A stretch of 56,845 bases of DNA from an uncultured Collinsella sp. (GTDB taxonomy: Bacteria > Actinomycetota > Coriobacteriia > Coriobacteriales > Coriobacteriaceae). The notes beneath the pieces were generated by a model that saw only the letters and a list, made by a program, of their open reading frames with translations, was not told where the DNA came from and ran no database searches. A program made the position numbers and the translations under genes. The number at the start of each line of letters is the position of its first letter. Position 1 is the first letter of the stretch. The stretch is from NCBI GenBank assembly GCA_902478365.1, contig CABSKX010000005.1:1-56845 (forward strand). The letters run 5' to 3'. Positions 17,004 to 25,732 of this stretch are shown here, one piece after another.

Positions 17004-17700
17004 CGAAAACAAGGGCATTCACCCCACGGGGGTATCGTCGCGCGTGTGGATTGCGCTGGTCGCTCTGTGCGTCGCCAATGTCGTAGCGCACCTCATGGTG
17101 ATGCCGAGCTTGCCTGCGCAGATTCCCACGCACTGGGGCGCGAACGGCGCCGTCGACGGTTGGGGTCCTAGCTGGATGGCCTCCGCGCTCGGCGTGCTGC
17201 CTCTGGCGCTTCTCGCAATGTTCTGCGTGGTGCCGCGCATCGACCCCAAAGGTGAGGCATATCGAACCTCGGGCAAGTTCTACCAGGGCTTCGTAATCGC
17301 CTTCACCTTGTTTATGTGCGCCATAAGCTGGCTGGGAGAGCTTACGGTGTGGGGCGTGGTGCCGGCGGTCGGTTCGGTTAACGTGCTGATTTCCGGTGTT
17401 GTCGGTTTGCTGTTCATCGGCGTAGGCAACTACTTGCCGCGTGTGAAGCAGAACTATACGCTCGGTATCAAGACGCCTTGGGCGCTTGCCGATCCCGAGA
17501 ACTGGCGCCGTACGCAGCGTTTTGGCGGCGCCTGCTTTATGGTGCTGGGTATTGGCCTGATTGTGATGGGCGTGGCGGGCAGCGTGCTTTCGAGTGAAGT
17601 CGTCGCCGCAGTGATTGCGGTTCTGGCGTTTGGTTCGGTCGGAGCCGTCTACGTCTACTCGTATCTGTTGTGGCGCAAATCGCAGCGAGCCGCTCGTTAA
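16996..17700 (+). CDS. SdpI-family membrane protein
   Basis: The product has 234 residues and about six membrane spans. It joins a DUF1648 motif (IPTHWGANGAVDGWG, about 40-55) to an SdpI motif (GNYLPRVKQNYTLGIKTPWALADPENW). In B. subtilis SdpI is an immunity protein and signal transducer that sequesters SdpR at the membrane when the SdpC toxin is present. Here sdpR- and sdpI-like genes overlap, but no sdpABC toxin gene is seen in the window, so it may give resistance to a foreign peptide or have another role. Confidence 0.85.
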   Translation: MNNENKGIHPTGVSSRVWIALVALCVANVVAHLMVMPSLPAQIPTHWGANGAVDGWGPSWMASALGVLPLALLAMFCVVPRIDPKGEAYRTSGKFYQGFVIAFTLFMCAISWLGELTVWGVVPAVGSVNVLISGVVGLLFIGVGNYLPRVKQNYTLGIKTPWALADPENWRRTQRFGGACFMVLGIGLIVMGVAGSVLSSEVVAAVIAVLAFGSVGAVYVYSYLLWRKSQRAAR

Positions 17701-17766
17701 GGTTGCGGAAAACTAGCGTACGCAGTTCATAGTATGTTCCGGGGGACTTTTCCCAGGTAGTATTAG

Positions 17767-17793
17767 GGGGTGTGGGCAACCATGCCCCTTTTT
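17767..17793 (+). terminator. Terminator after the sdpRI-like pair
   Basis: GGGGTGTGG and CCATGCCCC pair with two wobble pairs around a 4-base loop, followed by TTTTT. Confidence 0.7.
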
Positions 17794-17884
17794 CGTTACG
17801 TTTCAGAGCTGGTTCCCTCATTTCGTTTCCACTAAAGCGAATCAAGAATAGGGAAACAGCAGGTAGAAAGGATAGAACAGACAT

Positions 17885-19564
17885 ATGGCGGAGTTTATCT
17901 ACCAGATGTATCAGGCTCGCAAGGCCCATGGCGACAAGGTAATCCTTGACGACGTGACCCTGAGCTTCTACCCCGGTGCCAAGATCGGCGTCGTGGGTCC
18001 CAACGGCATGGGTAAGTCGACCCTGCTCAAGATTATGGCCGGCATCGAGGAGGTCTCCAACGGCGATGCCAGGCTCACCCCCGGCTACACTGTGGGTATC
18101 CTGCAGCAGGAGCCGCCGCTCGACGACGACAAGACCGTCATCGAGAACGTGCGCATGGCGTTTGGCGAAATGATCGCCAAGGTCGATCGCTTCAATAAGA
18201 TCGGCGAGGAGATGTGCGACCCGGATTGCGACATGGACGCCCTCATGGCCGAGATGGGCAAGCTCCAGGACGAGATCGACGCCGCCGACGGCTGGGATAT
18301 CGATTCCAAGCTCGGCCAGGCCATGGACGCCCTGCAGCTGCCCGATTCCGACATGCCGGTCAACGTACTTTCCGGCGGCGAGCGCCGTCGCGTGGCCCTG
18401 TGCAAGCTGCTGCTCGAGGCTCCCGACCTGCTGCTGCTCGACGAGCCCACGAACCACCTGGACGCCGAGTCGATCCTGTGGCTCGAGCACTTCCTGCACA
18501 ACTACCAGGGCGCGGTGCTTGCCGTCACGCACGATCGCTACTTCCTGGATAACGTTGCCGAGTGGATCTGCGAGGTCGACCGCGGCCACCTCTATCCCTA
18601 CAAGGGCAACTACTCCACGTATTTGGAGACCAAGGCCGCCCGTATCGAGGCGCAGGGCAACCGCGACGCCAAGCTCGCCAAGCGCATGGAGGCCGAGCTC
18701 GAGTGGGTACGCAGCTCGCCCAAGGCCCGCCAGGCCAAGAACAAGGCCCGTCTGGCTCGCTATGAGGAGATGGAGGCCGAGGCCCGCGCAAGCCAGAAAC
18801 TCGACTGGACCGACATCCGCATCCCTGTGGGCCCGCGTCTGGGCAACAAGGTGCTCGAGGCCCATCACCTGCACAAGGAGTTCGATGGCCGTGTGCTCAT
18901 CGACGACCTTTCGTTCACCTTGCCACGCAACGGCATCGTGGGCGTCATCGGCCCCAACGGTGTCGGTAAGACCACGCTGTTCAAGACGATTGTGGGTCTG
19001 GAGCCGCTTACTTCGGGCGAGCTCGAGGTGGGCGAGACCGTCAAGATTTCTTACGTCGACCAGAACCGTTCCGGCATCGACCCCGATAAGAACCTGTGGG
19101 AGGTCGTCTCGGATGGCCTGGACCACATGATGGTGGGCGAGACCGAGGTCCCCAGCCGCGCTTATGTGGCGAGCTTTGGCTTTAAGGGCCAGGACCAGCA
19201 GAAGCGCGCTGGCGTACTCTCCGGTGGCGAGCGTAACCGTCTGAACCTGGCGCTCACGCTCAAGCAGGGCGGCAACCTGCTGCTCCTTGACGAGCCCACG
19301 AACGACCTCGACGTCGAGACGCTGTCCTCGCTCGAGGCGGCGCTGCTCGAGTTCCCGGGCTGTTCGGTGGTCATTAGCCACGACCGTATGTTCCTGGACC
19401 GCGTCGCCACGCACATCCTGGCGTGGGAAGGCACCGACGAGAACCCGGGCAACTGGTATTGGTTTGAGGGCAACTTTGAGGCCTATCAGGCCAACCGCAT
19501 CGAGCGCCTGGGCGAGGACGCAGCCCAGCCGCATCGTATCCACCGCAAGCTGACGCGCGATTAG
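17885..19564 (+). CDS. ettA: ABC-F translational ATPase EttA
   Basis: The product has 559 residues and two ABC domains without membrane spans. Walker A motifs are GPNGMGKST (about 38) and GPNGVGKTT (about 359); signatures are LSGGERRRVAL and LSGGERNRLNL, with LLLLDEPTNHLDA and LLLLDEPTNDLD. The linker between domains has the ABC-F basic P-site segment (WVRSSPKARQAKNKARL), and the EttA arm lies near 95-140. EttA binds the ribosomal E site and tunes early translation to ATP/ADP. It stands alone between two terminators. Confidence 0.95.
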   Translation: MAEFIYQMYQARKAHGDKVILDDVTLSFYPGAKIGVVGPNGMGKSTLLKIMAGIEEVSNGDARLTPGYTVGILQQEPPLDDDKTVIENVRMAFGEMIAKVDRFNKIGEEMCDPDCDMDALMAEMGKLQDEIDAADGWDIDSKLGQAMDALQLPDSDMPVNVLSGGERRRVALCKLLLEAPDLLLLDEPTNHLDAESILWLEHFLHNYQGAVLAVTHDRYFLDNVAEWICEVDRGHLYPYKGNYSTYLETKAARIEAQGNRDAKLAKRMEAELEWVRSSPKARQAKNKARLARYEEMEAEARASQKLDWTDIRIPVGPRLGNKVLEAHHLHKEFDGRVLIDDLSFTLPRNGIVGVIGPNGVGKTTLFKTIVGLEPLTSGELEVGETVKISYVDQNRSGIDPDKNLWEVVSDGLDHMMVGETEVPSRAYVASFGFKGQDQQKRAGVLSGGERNRLNLALTLKQGGNLLLLDEPTNDLDVETLSSLEAALLEFPGCSVVISHDRMFLDRVATHILAWEGTDENPGNWYWFEGNFEAYQANRIERLGEDAAQPHRIHRKLTRD

Positions 19565-19590
19565 TCGAGCTCAGGTGACCTAATGAGAAA

Positions 19591-19625
19591 GGGACGATAA
19601 CCTTGAGGGTTATCGTCCCTTTTTG
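19591..19625 (+). terminator. Intrinsic terminator after ettA
   Basis: GGGACGATAACC and GGTTATCGTCCC form a long perfect stem around a short loop, then TTTTT. It probably also serves the convergent gene ending at 19626. Confidence 0.85.
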
Positions 19626-20972
19626 TTACTTGGTGGAAGGCTCGACTTTGTCGATAGCCCAGGTGGCTCCGAGGCCGCCGGTGGTGTTGCGGCGGATGCG
19701 CACGGTGACTTCGTGGCGCTCGCCGGCCTGCGTGTAGTGCAGGGGGAAGCTTGCGCGGTTTCGCGCGGCCTCGATGGTACCGCGCTCGCGGGCGATCCAG
19801 TAGTACTCGCCGACGATGCCGAGCGTGTCGGCGCCGTAGGGGAGATAGGTCGACAGCTGGTGCAGAAGCGGGCCGGGGCAGAAGACCTCGGTTGCGAAAT
19901 CGATGGGGAAGTCCTTGGGGATGGTCGGTGCTGCGGGTGCGGGGGCCGGTGCTGCAGCGGGGGCCGGAGACGGTGCCGGTGCGGGAATTTGGTCGCAAAC
20001 AGCGGCGGGCACGGATTCGATGACGGGTGCGGGCTCCGGCGTCGCTTCCGGCTTGATCGTGGAATCTGCGGGCTCCAGCGTCGTCTTCGGCTTGGTTGTG
20101 GAATCTGCGGGCTTCACGGTGACGGGCGCGTCTGCAACTGCGGTTTCAACCTCAACCTGCGTCGCGTTCTCGTTCTCGACGCTCGACTTTGCCTCGATGG
20201 GCGTGGATGCCATGGTGGTGATGCCGGCGTTGGCGTTCTCGGGGTCATAGACGACCGTGAGCGAGATGGCGGGCTGCGGCGTCTCGGGCTCCGGCGCCGA
20301 CTCGGTAGCGTCTTGATCTGCGGGCTCGTCGGACTGATCGTCTTCGGCCTCGTTGCCAAAGACATCGCTGTTTTGGAACGCAGACGTCTCGGTTTGGTCA
20401 GCAGCTTCTTCGGTTGTCGACTTGGGAGCCTCGTTGAGCTCCACAGTGGCTTCCTGCTTGGATATGACTTTGGGATCGGTCATGGCGGCGATTTCGGTTT
20501 CGGCTTCTGCCGTTACCTCAATAGCGACTTCGATCTCTGTCTCGGGCTCGGATTCCGGCACGGCTTCAACCATGGCTTCGGGCTTGGGACGCTTAACGTG
20601 CTTGGGACGCACGGCCTTGAGGTCCTTCTCACCGCGCTTTTTCTTTTTGTAGGACTGCTTAGCGCCCTTGGCTGCCTTGGGCTTGTCCTCGCCCTTGGCA
20701 AGGGCGGCATCCCAAGCCTCGTTGGCGATGACGGTGGCGTACAGGCGGCCGCCCTTAAAGACAGTCAGTTTAATGCAGTCGTCGAGTTCCTCGAGCAACT
20801 CGCGCGTGGACTCAAAGCCCAGGTCATAAGCGGTCATGTCGCCTGCGGCGAGCGCCTCCTCGACCTGTGTCATAAACGTTTGCTTGCCGCACCCAATCGC
20901 GTCGCGCAGCAGGCGATACAGATAGATGTGGTTGCCCAGCGAAAGCGTGGGCCTAACTATTGTCTTGCTCAT
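19626..20972 (-). CDS. Unrecognised three-part protein with a possible LOTUS-like N-terminal domain
   Basis: The product has 448 residues. Residues about 10-95 (TQVEEALAAGDMTAYDLGFE then STRELLEELDDCIKL and GGRLYATVI) have the helix-strand spacing of OST-HTH/LOTUS winged-helix RNA-binding domains; this is a pattern impression only. A Lys-rich patch (about 95-125) follows, then a long acidic, Pro/Thr/Ala-rich linker with imperfect TTKPKTTLEPADSTIKPEAT repeats (about 130-335). A folded C-terminal domain (about 345-448) contains YYWIARERGTIEAARNRASF and beta-rich VTVRIRRNTTGGLGATWAID. AGGAG lies upstream of the ATG. Confidence 0.7.
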   Translation of the reverse strand: MSKTIVRPTLSLGNHIYLYRLLRDAIGCGKQTFMTQVEEALAAGDMTAYDLGFESTRELLEELDDCIKLTVFKGGRLYATVIANEAWDAALAKGEDKPKAAKGAKQSYKKKKRGEKDLKAVRPKHVKRPKPEAMVEAVPESEPETEIEVAIEVTAEAETEIAAMTDPKVISKQEATVELNEAPKSTTEEAADQTETSAFQNSDVFGNEAEDDQSDEPADQDATESAPEPETPQPAISLTVVYDPENANAGITTMASTPIEAKSSVENENATQVEVETAVADAPVTVKPADSTTKPKTTLEPADSTIKPEATPEPAPVIESVPAAVCDQIPAPAPSPAPAAAPAPAPAAPTIPKDFPIDFATEVFCPGPLLHQLSTYLPYGADTLGIVGEYYWIARERGTIEAARNRASFPLHYTQAGERHEVTVRIRRNTTGGLGATWAIDKVEPSTK

Positions 20973-20984
20973 GGCAAATCTCCT

Positions 20985-21000
20985 CTTTACACATGTAAAG
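20985..21000. promoter_or_regulatory. Palindrome abutting the ribosome-binding site of the 19626-20972 gene
   Basis: CTTTACA and TGTAAAG flank CA as a perfect 7-bp inverted repeat directly 5' of AGGAG. It could be an operator or an RNA hairpin that hides the ribosome site. A related CTGTAAA/TTTACAG repeat lies before deoC. Confidence 0.45.
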
Positions 21001-21044
21001 CATCTTACCATCGCATGGCGTTCGCCATGGCGGCGCCCAAGGCA

Positions 21045-21078
21045 AACGGGCGCGAACCGCTTTCGATTCGCGCCCGTT
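21045..21078 (-). terminator. Terminator after the 21113-22066 gene
   Basis: AACGGGCGCGAA and TTCGCGCCCGTT form a 12-bp stem (21045-21056 with 21067-21078), followed on the minus strand by TTGCC. The T run is weak. Confidence 0.6.
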
Positions 21079-21112
21079 GTACAGGTCGGTTATCTATGAG
21101 AGACAAATGTGC

Positions 21113-22066
21113 TTAGTTGCCCGATGCCGTGCCTTGGCTCGAGTTGTCAGATGCCGTGCCGGACGCGGTTCCGCTCGAGCTGTTGGTGTTGCTACTGTCT
21201 GCTGAGCCCGTTCCCGACGTGGTGTCGCTCGTCTGGCCGCCCGTGCTTGGCTGTGAACCGTCAGTCGTTTGGCTTGAGTCGGTCGTGCCGGACGGCGTGC
21301 CACTGTTGGCCGTAGAGGAATCGGTGCCCTGCGATTGGTTTTGGGTGTTCGAGGACGAATTGGCAGAGGTAGGACTGTCTTGCGTGCCGTCCGCCTGTGC
21401 CTGCTGATCTTGCGACTGGGTGTCGCCATTTGCATCGCTCTCGGTCGTGCGCGACGACAGGATTGGCTCGGGACGCTCGCCCAGACCCTCACCGGCAGTG
21501 GTGATAAGGATGGCACCGGCGCAGGCGATGACCGCGACGATGGCGATAGCGATCGAGAAGACGATGACCTTCTTTTGCGTCTGGCTGCGCTCTGCCGCAG
21601 CCTTGGCGCGCAGGCTGTCAGGGGCGACGCGGGCCGTGGTCGCGCGCCCCGCAATCTGGCGCATCTCCTGCGTAGTCGCGGCGCCGCCCAGGTGCTCCTC
21701 GGCATTAAACTCAACGGGCTCGTAGGCGCCGGCGGGGTAGTCGACGGCGGCGTGCGTACCTTTGATGGCTTCGGCGCTGGCAGAGATAAAGTGGCGGTAG
21801 ACCTGCGAGGACACAACGGTGATGACCGAGCTCACGGCGGCACCAATTACTGAACCGGCGATACCGATCTTGGAGGCAAGCGCGACGCTCGTGGCGGCAG
21901 CCGCGGCGCCGGCGATGATCTGGGGAATGGAAATGTCGTCAAACAGACCCTTTTTGGGCGCGATGGCCATGGTCTGTCCGATGGAATGGTTCTCGTGCAC
22001 GCCGTTGTTGAGCGATGCCGGCGTCATGACGCGCGTGCGCGGCGCGTCGGTGTACTTGGTTGTCAT
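21113..22066 (-). CDS. Membrane protein with Ser/Thr/Gly-rich extracytoplasmic tail
   Basis: The product has 317 residues. A first hydrophobic, Ala/Ile-rich region (about 42-80) suggests one or two membrane helices, and a second (VIVFSIAIAIVAVIACAGAILI, about 170-190) is a clear transmembrane segment. The last 115 residues are low-complexity Ser/Thr/Gly/Asn/Gln, like a flexible wall-spanning stalk. GGGAGG precedes the ATG at 22066. I do not recognise the family; no catalytic motif is visible. It is separated by terminators from its neighbours. Confidence 0.7.
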   Translation of the reverse strand: MTTKYTDAPRTRVMTPASLNNGVHENHSIGQTMAIAPKKGLFDDISIPQIIAGAAAAATSVALASKIGIAGSVIGAAVSSVITVVSSQVYRHFISASAEAIKGTHAAVDYPAGAYEPVEFNAEEHLGGAATTQEMRQIAGRATTARVAPDSLRAKAAAERSQTQKKVIVFSIAIAIVAVIACAGAILITTAGEGLGERPEPILSSRTTESDANGDTQSQDQQAQADGTQDSPTSANSSSNTQNQSQGTDSSTANSGTPSGTTDSSQTTDGSQPSTGGQTSDTTSGTGSADSSNTNSSSGTASGTASDNSSQGTASGN

Positions 22067-22269
22067 ACGGGGTCCTCCCGGTGTAAATCTGCTTCGTTTC
22101 GTGTAGCCATCAGGGTACCCACCAGATGTGAATCGTACGTGACATTTAACAGATACCATCAACTCATCAATAGCTCACCAAGTTGGTGGGATGCGGTTGC
22201 GCCCGGCGGTTGAACTACAATAGGGCTTGCTAATTGTGTTGAATGGCGTCTACGCACGGGAGCATTCTT

Positions 22270-24249
22270 ATGAATCTTCACCTTTCTCAGTCTGATGGCT
22301 TTTTGCGTGTGGCGGCGGCGTCGCCGCAGATTCGCGTGGCCGATGTCGAGGGCAATGCCGAGGTTACGTTAGCGGCTGTTTGCGCGGCTGTTGAGCGCGG
22401 CGTTCGCACGCTGGTGCTGCCCGAGCTCAACTTGTGCGGCTATACCGCGGCCGATCTGTTCCATAACCGCACATTACTGCATGCCTGCGAGGCTGCTTTG
22501 GTGCATATCCTCGATGAGACTCGTGAGCTGCCGATTGTCTTTACCATCGGTCTTCCCGTTGCAGTTGCCGAGAATATCTACAACTGCGCCGCCGTGTGCT
22601 GCGCGGGCGAGCTTTTGGGCCTCACGGCCAAGAAGTATCTGCCCAATTATGGCGAGTTCTACGAGCGCCGCTGGTTTGCTCCGGCGCCCGCAGATCCTGT
22701 GTGGGTCGAGTTTGCCGGTCAGGGTCCGGTTCCGCTGGGTTCGGGGCTTGTCTACCGCTGCTGTGATGAGGGTGCTGAGGACCTGGTGCTGGGCGTCGAG
22801 GTCTGTGAGGACCTGTGGGTACCTGCGCCGCCCTCGACCGAGATGGCGCTTGCCGGTGCCACGGTGATTCTCAACCCCTCCGCTTCCGACGAGATCATCG
22901 GTAAGGCAGATTACCGACGCAGCCTCATATCCAACCAGAGCGCGCGCCTGTACTGCGCCTATGCCTATGCGGACGCGAGTGAGGGCGAGTCCACGACCGA
23001 TATGGTCTTTGCGGGCGAGAACCTCGTCTATGAAAACGGATCTAAGCTCGCCGCCACGAAGCTCCTCACCTGCGATATGGCGGTGGCCGATGTCGATCTT
23101 GACCGCCTGGTTGCCGAGCGCCGTCGCTCGACGACGTGGACGCGCGCGGACGATGCGCCGGAGGCCACGACCGTTGAGTTTTCGTTTGAGGGCGTGCTGG
23201 CCAAAGAGCCTGTCCTGCGCGATGCCTGCGATATCGACCGTGTCTTCCCCCGCGCGCCTTTTGTGCCGGCCGACCACGGCGACCTGGCCGAGCGTTGCGA
23301 GACCATCCTCGATCTACAAACCGCCGGCCTCAAGACCCGCCTTGCCCATACGGGTACCAAGGCTGCAGTCATCGGTCTTTCGGGCGGCCTGGACTCCACG
23401 CTGGCACTGCTTGTGACCGTGCGTGCCTTCGATGCGCTGGGGCTGCCGCGTACGGGTATCACGGCGGTCTCCATGCCAGGTTTTGGCACGACGCATCGCA
23501 CCAAGTCGAATGCCGAGTCGCTCGCTCGCGACCTGGGTGTGAGCTTCCGCGAGGTTTCGATCCACGCGGCTGTGGAGCAGCACTTCAAGGACATTGAGCA
23601 CGATTCGGCCGTGCAGGACGTGACCTACGAGAACAGCCAGGCCCGCGAGCGTACGCAGATTCTGATGGACCTGGCCAACCAGGCTGGCGGCTTTGTCATC
23701 GGTACCGGCGACCTGTCGGAGCTGGCGCTCGGCTGGGCCACCTATAACGGCGACCACATGAGCATGTACGCCGTCAACGCGAGCGTGCCCAAGACGCTTG
23801 TGCGCCATCTGGTGCGCTATGCGGCTGATGTCTTTGGCGGGCGTATTGCCGAGGTCTTGCTCGATATCCTCGATACGCCGGTGTCCCCCGAGCTTCTGCC
23901 GCCCACGGGCGATGGCGAGATCGCACAGAAGACCGAGGATTTGGTGGGCCCGTACGAGCTGCACGACTACTTCCTCTACTACCTGCTGCGTTTTGGCTTT
24001 GAGCCGGGCAAGATCTACCGCATGGCGCTCAAGAGTTTCGAGGGCGTCTACGACGCCAAGACCGTCCACACGTGGCTACGTACGTTCTACCGTCGCTTCT
24101 TTGCCCAGCAGTTTAAGCGCAGCTGCCTGCCCGATGGTCCCAAGGTGGGCTCGGTGACGCTCAGTCCGCGCGGCGATTGGCGTATGCCGAGTGACGCCAG
24201 CTCGCGTCTGTGGCTTGCGCAGATCGACGCGCTCAATCCAGTTGACTAA
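22270..24249 (+). CDS. nadE: Glutamine-dependent NAD+ synthetase
   Basis: The product has 659 residues and converts deamido-NAD+ to NAD+ with glutamine and ATP. The N-terminal nitrilase-like amidase has its triad in LPELNLCGY (Glu), KKYLPNYGEFYERRWF (Lys) and GVEVCEDLW (Cys). The C-terminal synthetase has the ATP loop GLSGGLDST (about 376-384) and GTGDLSELALGWATYNGDHMS. This two-domain form is the glutamine-dependent class. The ATG at 22270 follows GGAG; an ATG at 22243 is also possible. TACAAT at 22216-22221 is a -10 candidate. A strong terminator follows at 24318. Confidence 0.95.
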   Translation: MNLHLSQSDGFLRVAAASPQIRVADVEGNAEVTLAAVCAAVERGVRTLVLPELNLCGYTAADLFHNRTLLHACEAALVHILDETRELPIVFTIGLPVAVAENIYNCAAVCCAGELLGLTAKKYLPNYGEFYERRWFAPAPADPVWVEFAGQGPVPLGSGLVYRCCDEGAEDLVLGVEVCEDLWVPAPPSTEMALAGATVILNPSASDEIIGKADYRRSLISNQSARLYCAYAYADASEGESTTDMVFAGENLVYENGSKLAATKLLTCDMAVADVDLDRLVAERRRSTTWTRADDAPEATTVEFSFEGVLAKEPVLRDACDIDRVFPRAPFVPADHGDLAERCETILDLQTAGLKTRLAHTGTKAAVIGLSGGLDSTLALLVTVRAFDALGLPRTGITAVSMPGFGTTHRTKSNAESLARDLGVSFREVSIHAAVEQHFKDIEHDSAVQDVTYENSQARERTQILMDLANQAGGFVIGTGDLSELALGWATYNGDHMSMYAVNASVPKTLVRHLVRYAADVFGGRIAEVLLDILDTPVSPELLPPTGDGEIAQKTEDLVGPYELHDYFLYYLLRFGFEPGKIYRMALKSFEGVYDAKTVHTWLRTFYRRFFAQQFKRSCLPDGPKVGSVTLSPRGDWRMPSDASSRLWLAQIDALNPVD

Positions 24250-24317
24250 GGTTTGCTAAATTGAACCAATACGGGGGTTGCAAGCGTTACACTTTTGCAA
24301 TCTGATGGCCCGTATCG

Positions 24318-24349
24318 CGCGGCGCTCTTGTCGGAGCGCCGCGTTTTTT
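24318..24349 (+). terminator. Strong terminator between nadE and the aminotransferase gene
   Basis: CGCGGCGCTC (24318-24327) and GAGCGCCGCG (24334-24343) form a perfect 10-bp stem followed by six Ts. It ends only 18 bases before the aminotransferase ATG, so it could also act as an attenuator for that gene. Confidence 0.85.
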
Positions 24350-24367
24350 ATATCGAAAGGTGGCACC

Positions 24368-25531
24368 ATGCAGGCATCGCAGCGTCTCGACCGCTTTGGC
24401 GCGGAGGTCTTCGCCTCGCTCAACAACAAGCTTCTCGCGCTGAAGGCTCAGGGCAAGACCATTTACAACATGAGCGTGGGCACGCCCGACTTTAAGCCGT
24501 ACGACCATGTGGTCGAGGCGCTCACGCAAGCAGCCCAAGATCCCGAGATGTGGAAGTATGCCCTGCGCGACCTGCCCGAGCTCAAGCAAGCCGTGTGCGA
24601 TTACTATGAGCGTCGCTTTGGCGTTTCGGGCATTACGCCGTCCATGGTGCAGTCGTGCAACGGCACGCAGGAGGGCGTGGGCCATTTGGGCCTGGCCCTG
24701 CTCGATCCGGGTGACACCATTTTGGTTCCCGATCCGTCCTACCCGGTCTTTGAGGCGGGTGCCAAGATCGCCGATGCCAAGCTCGAGTACTATCCGCTGG
24801 TTGCCGAGCACAATTACCTGCCCTATGTGGCGGGCATCGATCCCGAGGTGGCCGACCGTGCCAAGTACATGATCGTGTCGCTGCCCGCCAACCCGGTGGG
24901 CTCGGTGGGCACGCCCGAGGTCTACGAGGAGATCATCGCTTTTGCCCGCGAGCACGACCTGCTGATCGTTCACGACAACGCATACTCGGACATCGTGTTC
25001 GACGGCGAGCCGGGCGGCAGCTTCTTGCAGTATCCCGGCGCGCTCGAGGTAGGCGTTGAGTTCTTCTCGCTCTCCAAGTCGTTTAACGTCACCGGTGCGC
25101 GTATCGGCTTTTTGGTCGGCCGAGAGGATGTGGTCTCTGCCTTTGCCAAGCTGCGCAGCCAGATCGACTTTGGCATGTTCTTCCCGATCCAGAAGGCCGC
25201 CATCGCGTGCCTTAATGGCCCGCGCGATGAGGTCGAGGCGCAACGTCTGAAGTACCAGGAGCGCCGCGATGCCCTGTGCGACGGTCTTGAGGACCTGGGC
25301 TGGGAGCGTCCCAACGCGCATGGCTCCATGTTTGTGTGGGCCAAGCTTCCCGGTGGTCGCACCGATTCCATGGCGTTTTGCGAGGAGCTTATGGAGAAGG
25401 CCGGCGTTGTGGTGACGCCGGGTGCGAGTTTTGGTCCCTCGGGCGAGGGACACGTGCGCATGGCGTTGGTCCTGCCGCCCGACCAGATCGCTTTGGCTGT
25501 CGAGGCCATTCGCGAGGCGGGCCTGTATTAG
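24368..25531 (+). CDS. Class I/II PLP-dependent aminotransferase (DapL/AlaC-like)
   Basis: The product has 387 residues. NPVGS, the PLP aspartate region HDNAYSDIVFDG, and FSLSKSFNVTGARIGFLVG with the Schiff-base lysine define a fold-type I aminotransferase. MSVGTPDFKPYDHVVEAL and the general pattern recall LL-diaminopimelate or alanine-glutamate aminotransferases. Lysine genes of the acetylase route lie 5 kb away, so it could supply the N-acetyl-DAP transamination step, but that is inference. AAAGG precedes the ATG. It stands alone between nadE and ldh. Confidence 0.88.
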   Translation: MQASQRLDRFGAEVFASLNNKLLALKAQGKTIYNMSVGTPDFKPYDHVVEALTQAAQDPEMWKYALRDLPELKQAVCDYYERRFGVSGITPSMVQSCNGTQEGVGHLGLALLDPGDTILVPDPSYPVFEAGAKIADAKLEYYPLVAEHNYLPYVAGIDPEVADRAKYMIVSLPANPVGSVGTPEVYEEIIAFAREHDLLIVHDNAYSDIVFDGEPGGSFLQYPGALEVGVEFFSLSKSFNVTGARIGFLVGREDVVSAFAKLRSQIDFGMFFPIQKAAIACLNGPRDEVEAQRLKYQERRDALCDGLEDLGWERPNAHGSMFVWAKLPGGRTDSMAFCEELMEKAGVVVTPGASFGPSGEGHVRMALVLPPDQIALAVEAIREAGLY

Positions 25532-25675
25532 AAAGCTATTTTGGCTCGTCAATATATCGAAACCGATTTCGTGCAGTTATTTTACGAATCCTGCAAACAA
25601 TTTCGGCAAACGGTCGATTTTTGGCTGCGAATAGGAGCATAATCAAAGTCCCGATTGGATGTATTGGGATTACGA

Positions 25676-25709
25676 CAAGCCGCTCGGGTCGTTCCCGGGC
25701 GGCTTGTTT
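25676..25709 (+). promoter_or_regulatory. Leader hairpin upstream of ldh
   Basis: CAAGCCGCTCGGG and CCCGGGCGGCTTG form a 13-bp stem with one wobble pair and a TCGTT loop, followed by TTTG. It ends about 24 bases before the ldh start and could attenuate transcription or protect the mRNA 5' end. Confidence 0.5.
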
Positions 25710-25732
25710 GTGGAGAGAGATGGGAGTTTCTA

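Noticed and set aside
17537..19543. 668-codon open frame opposite ettA
   Set aside because: A shadow of the highly biased ettA codons; no ribosome site or recognisable domain.
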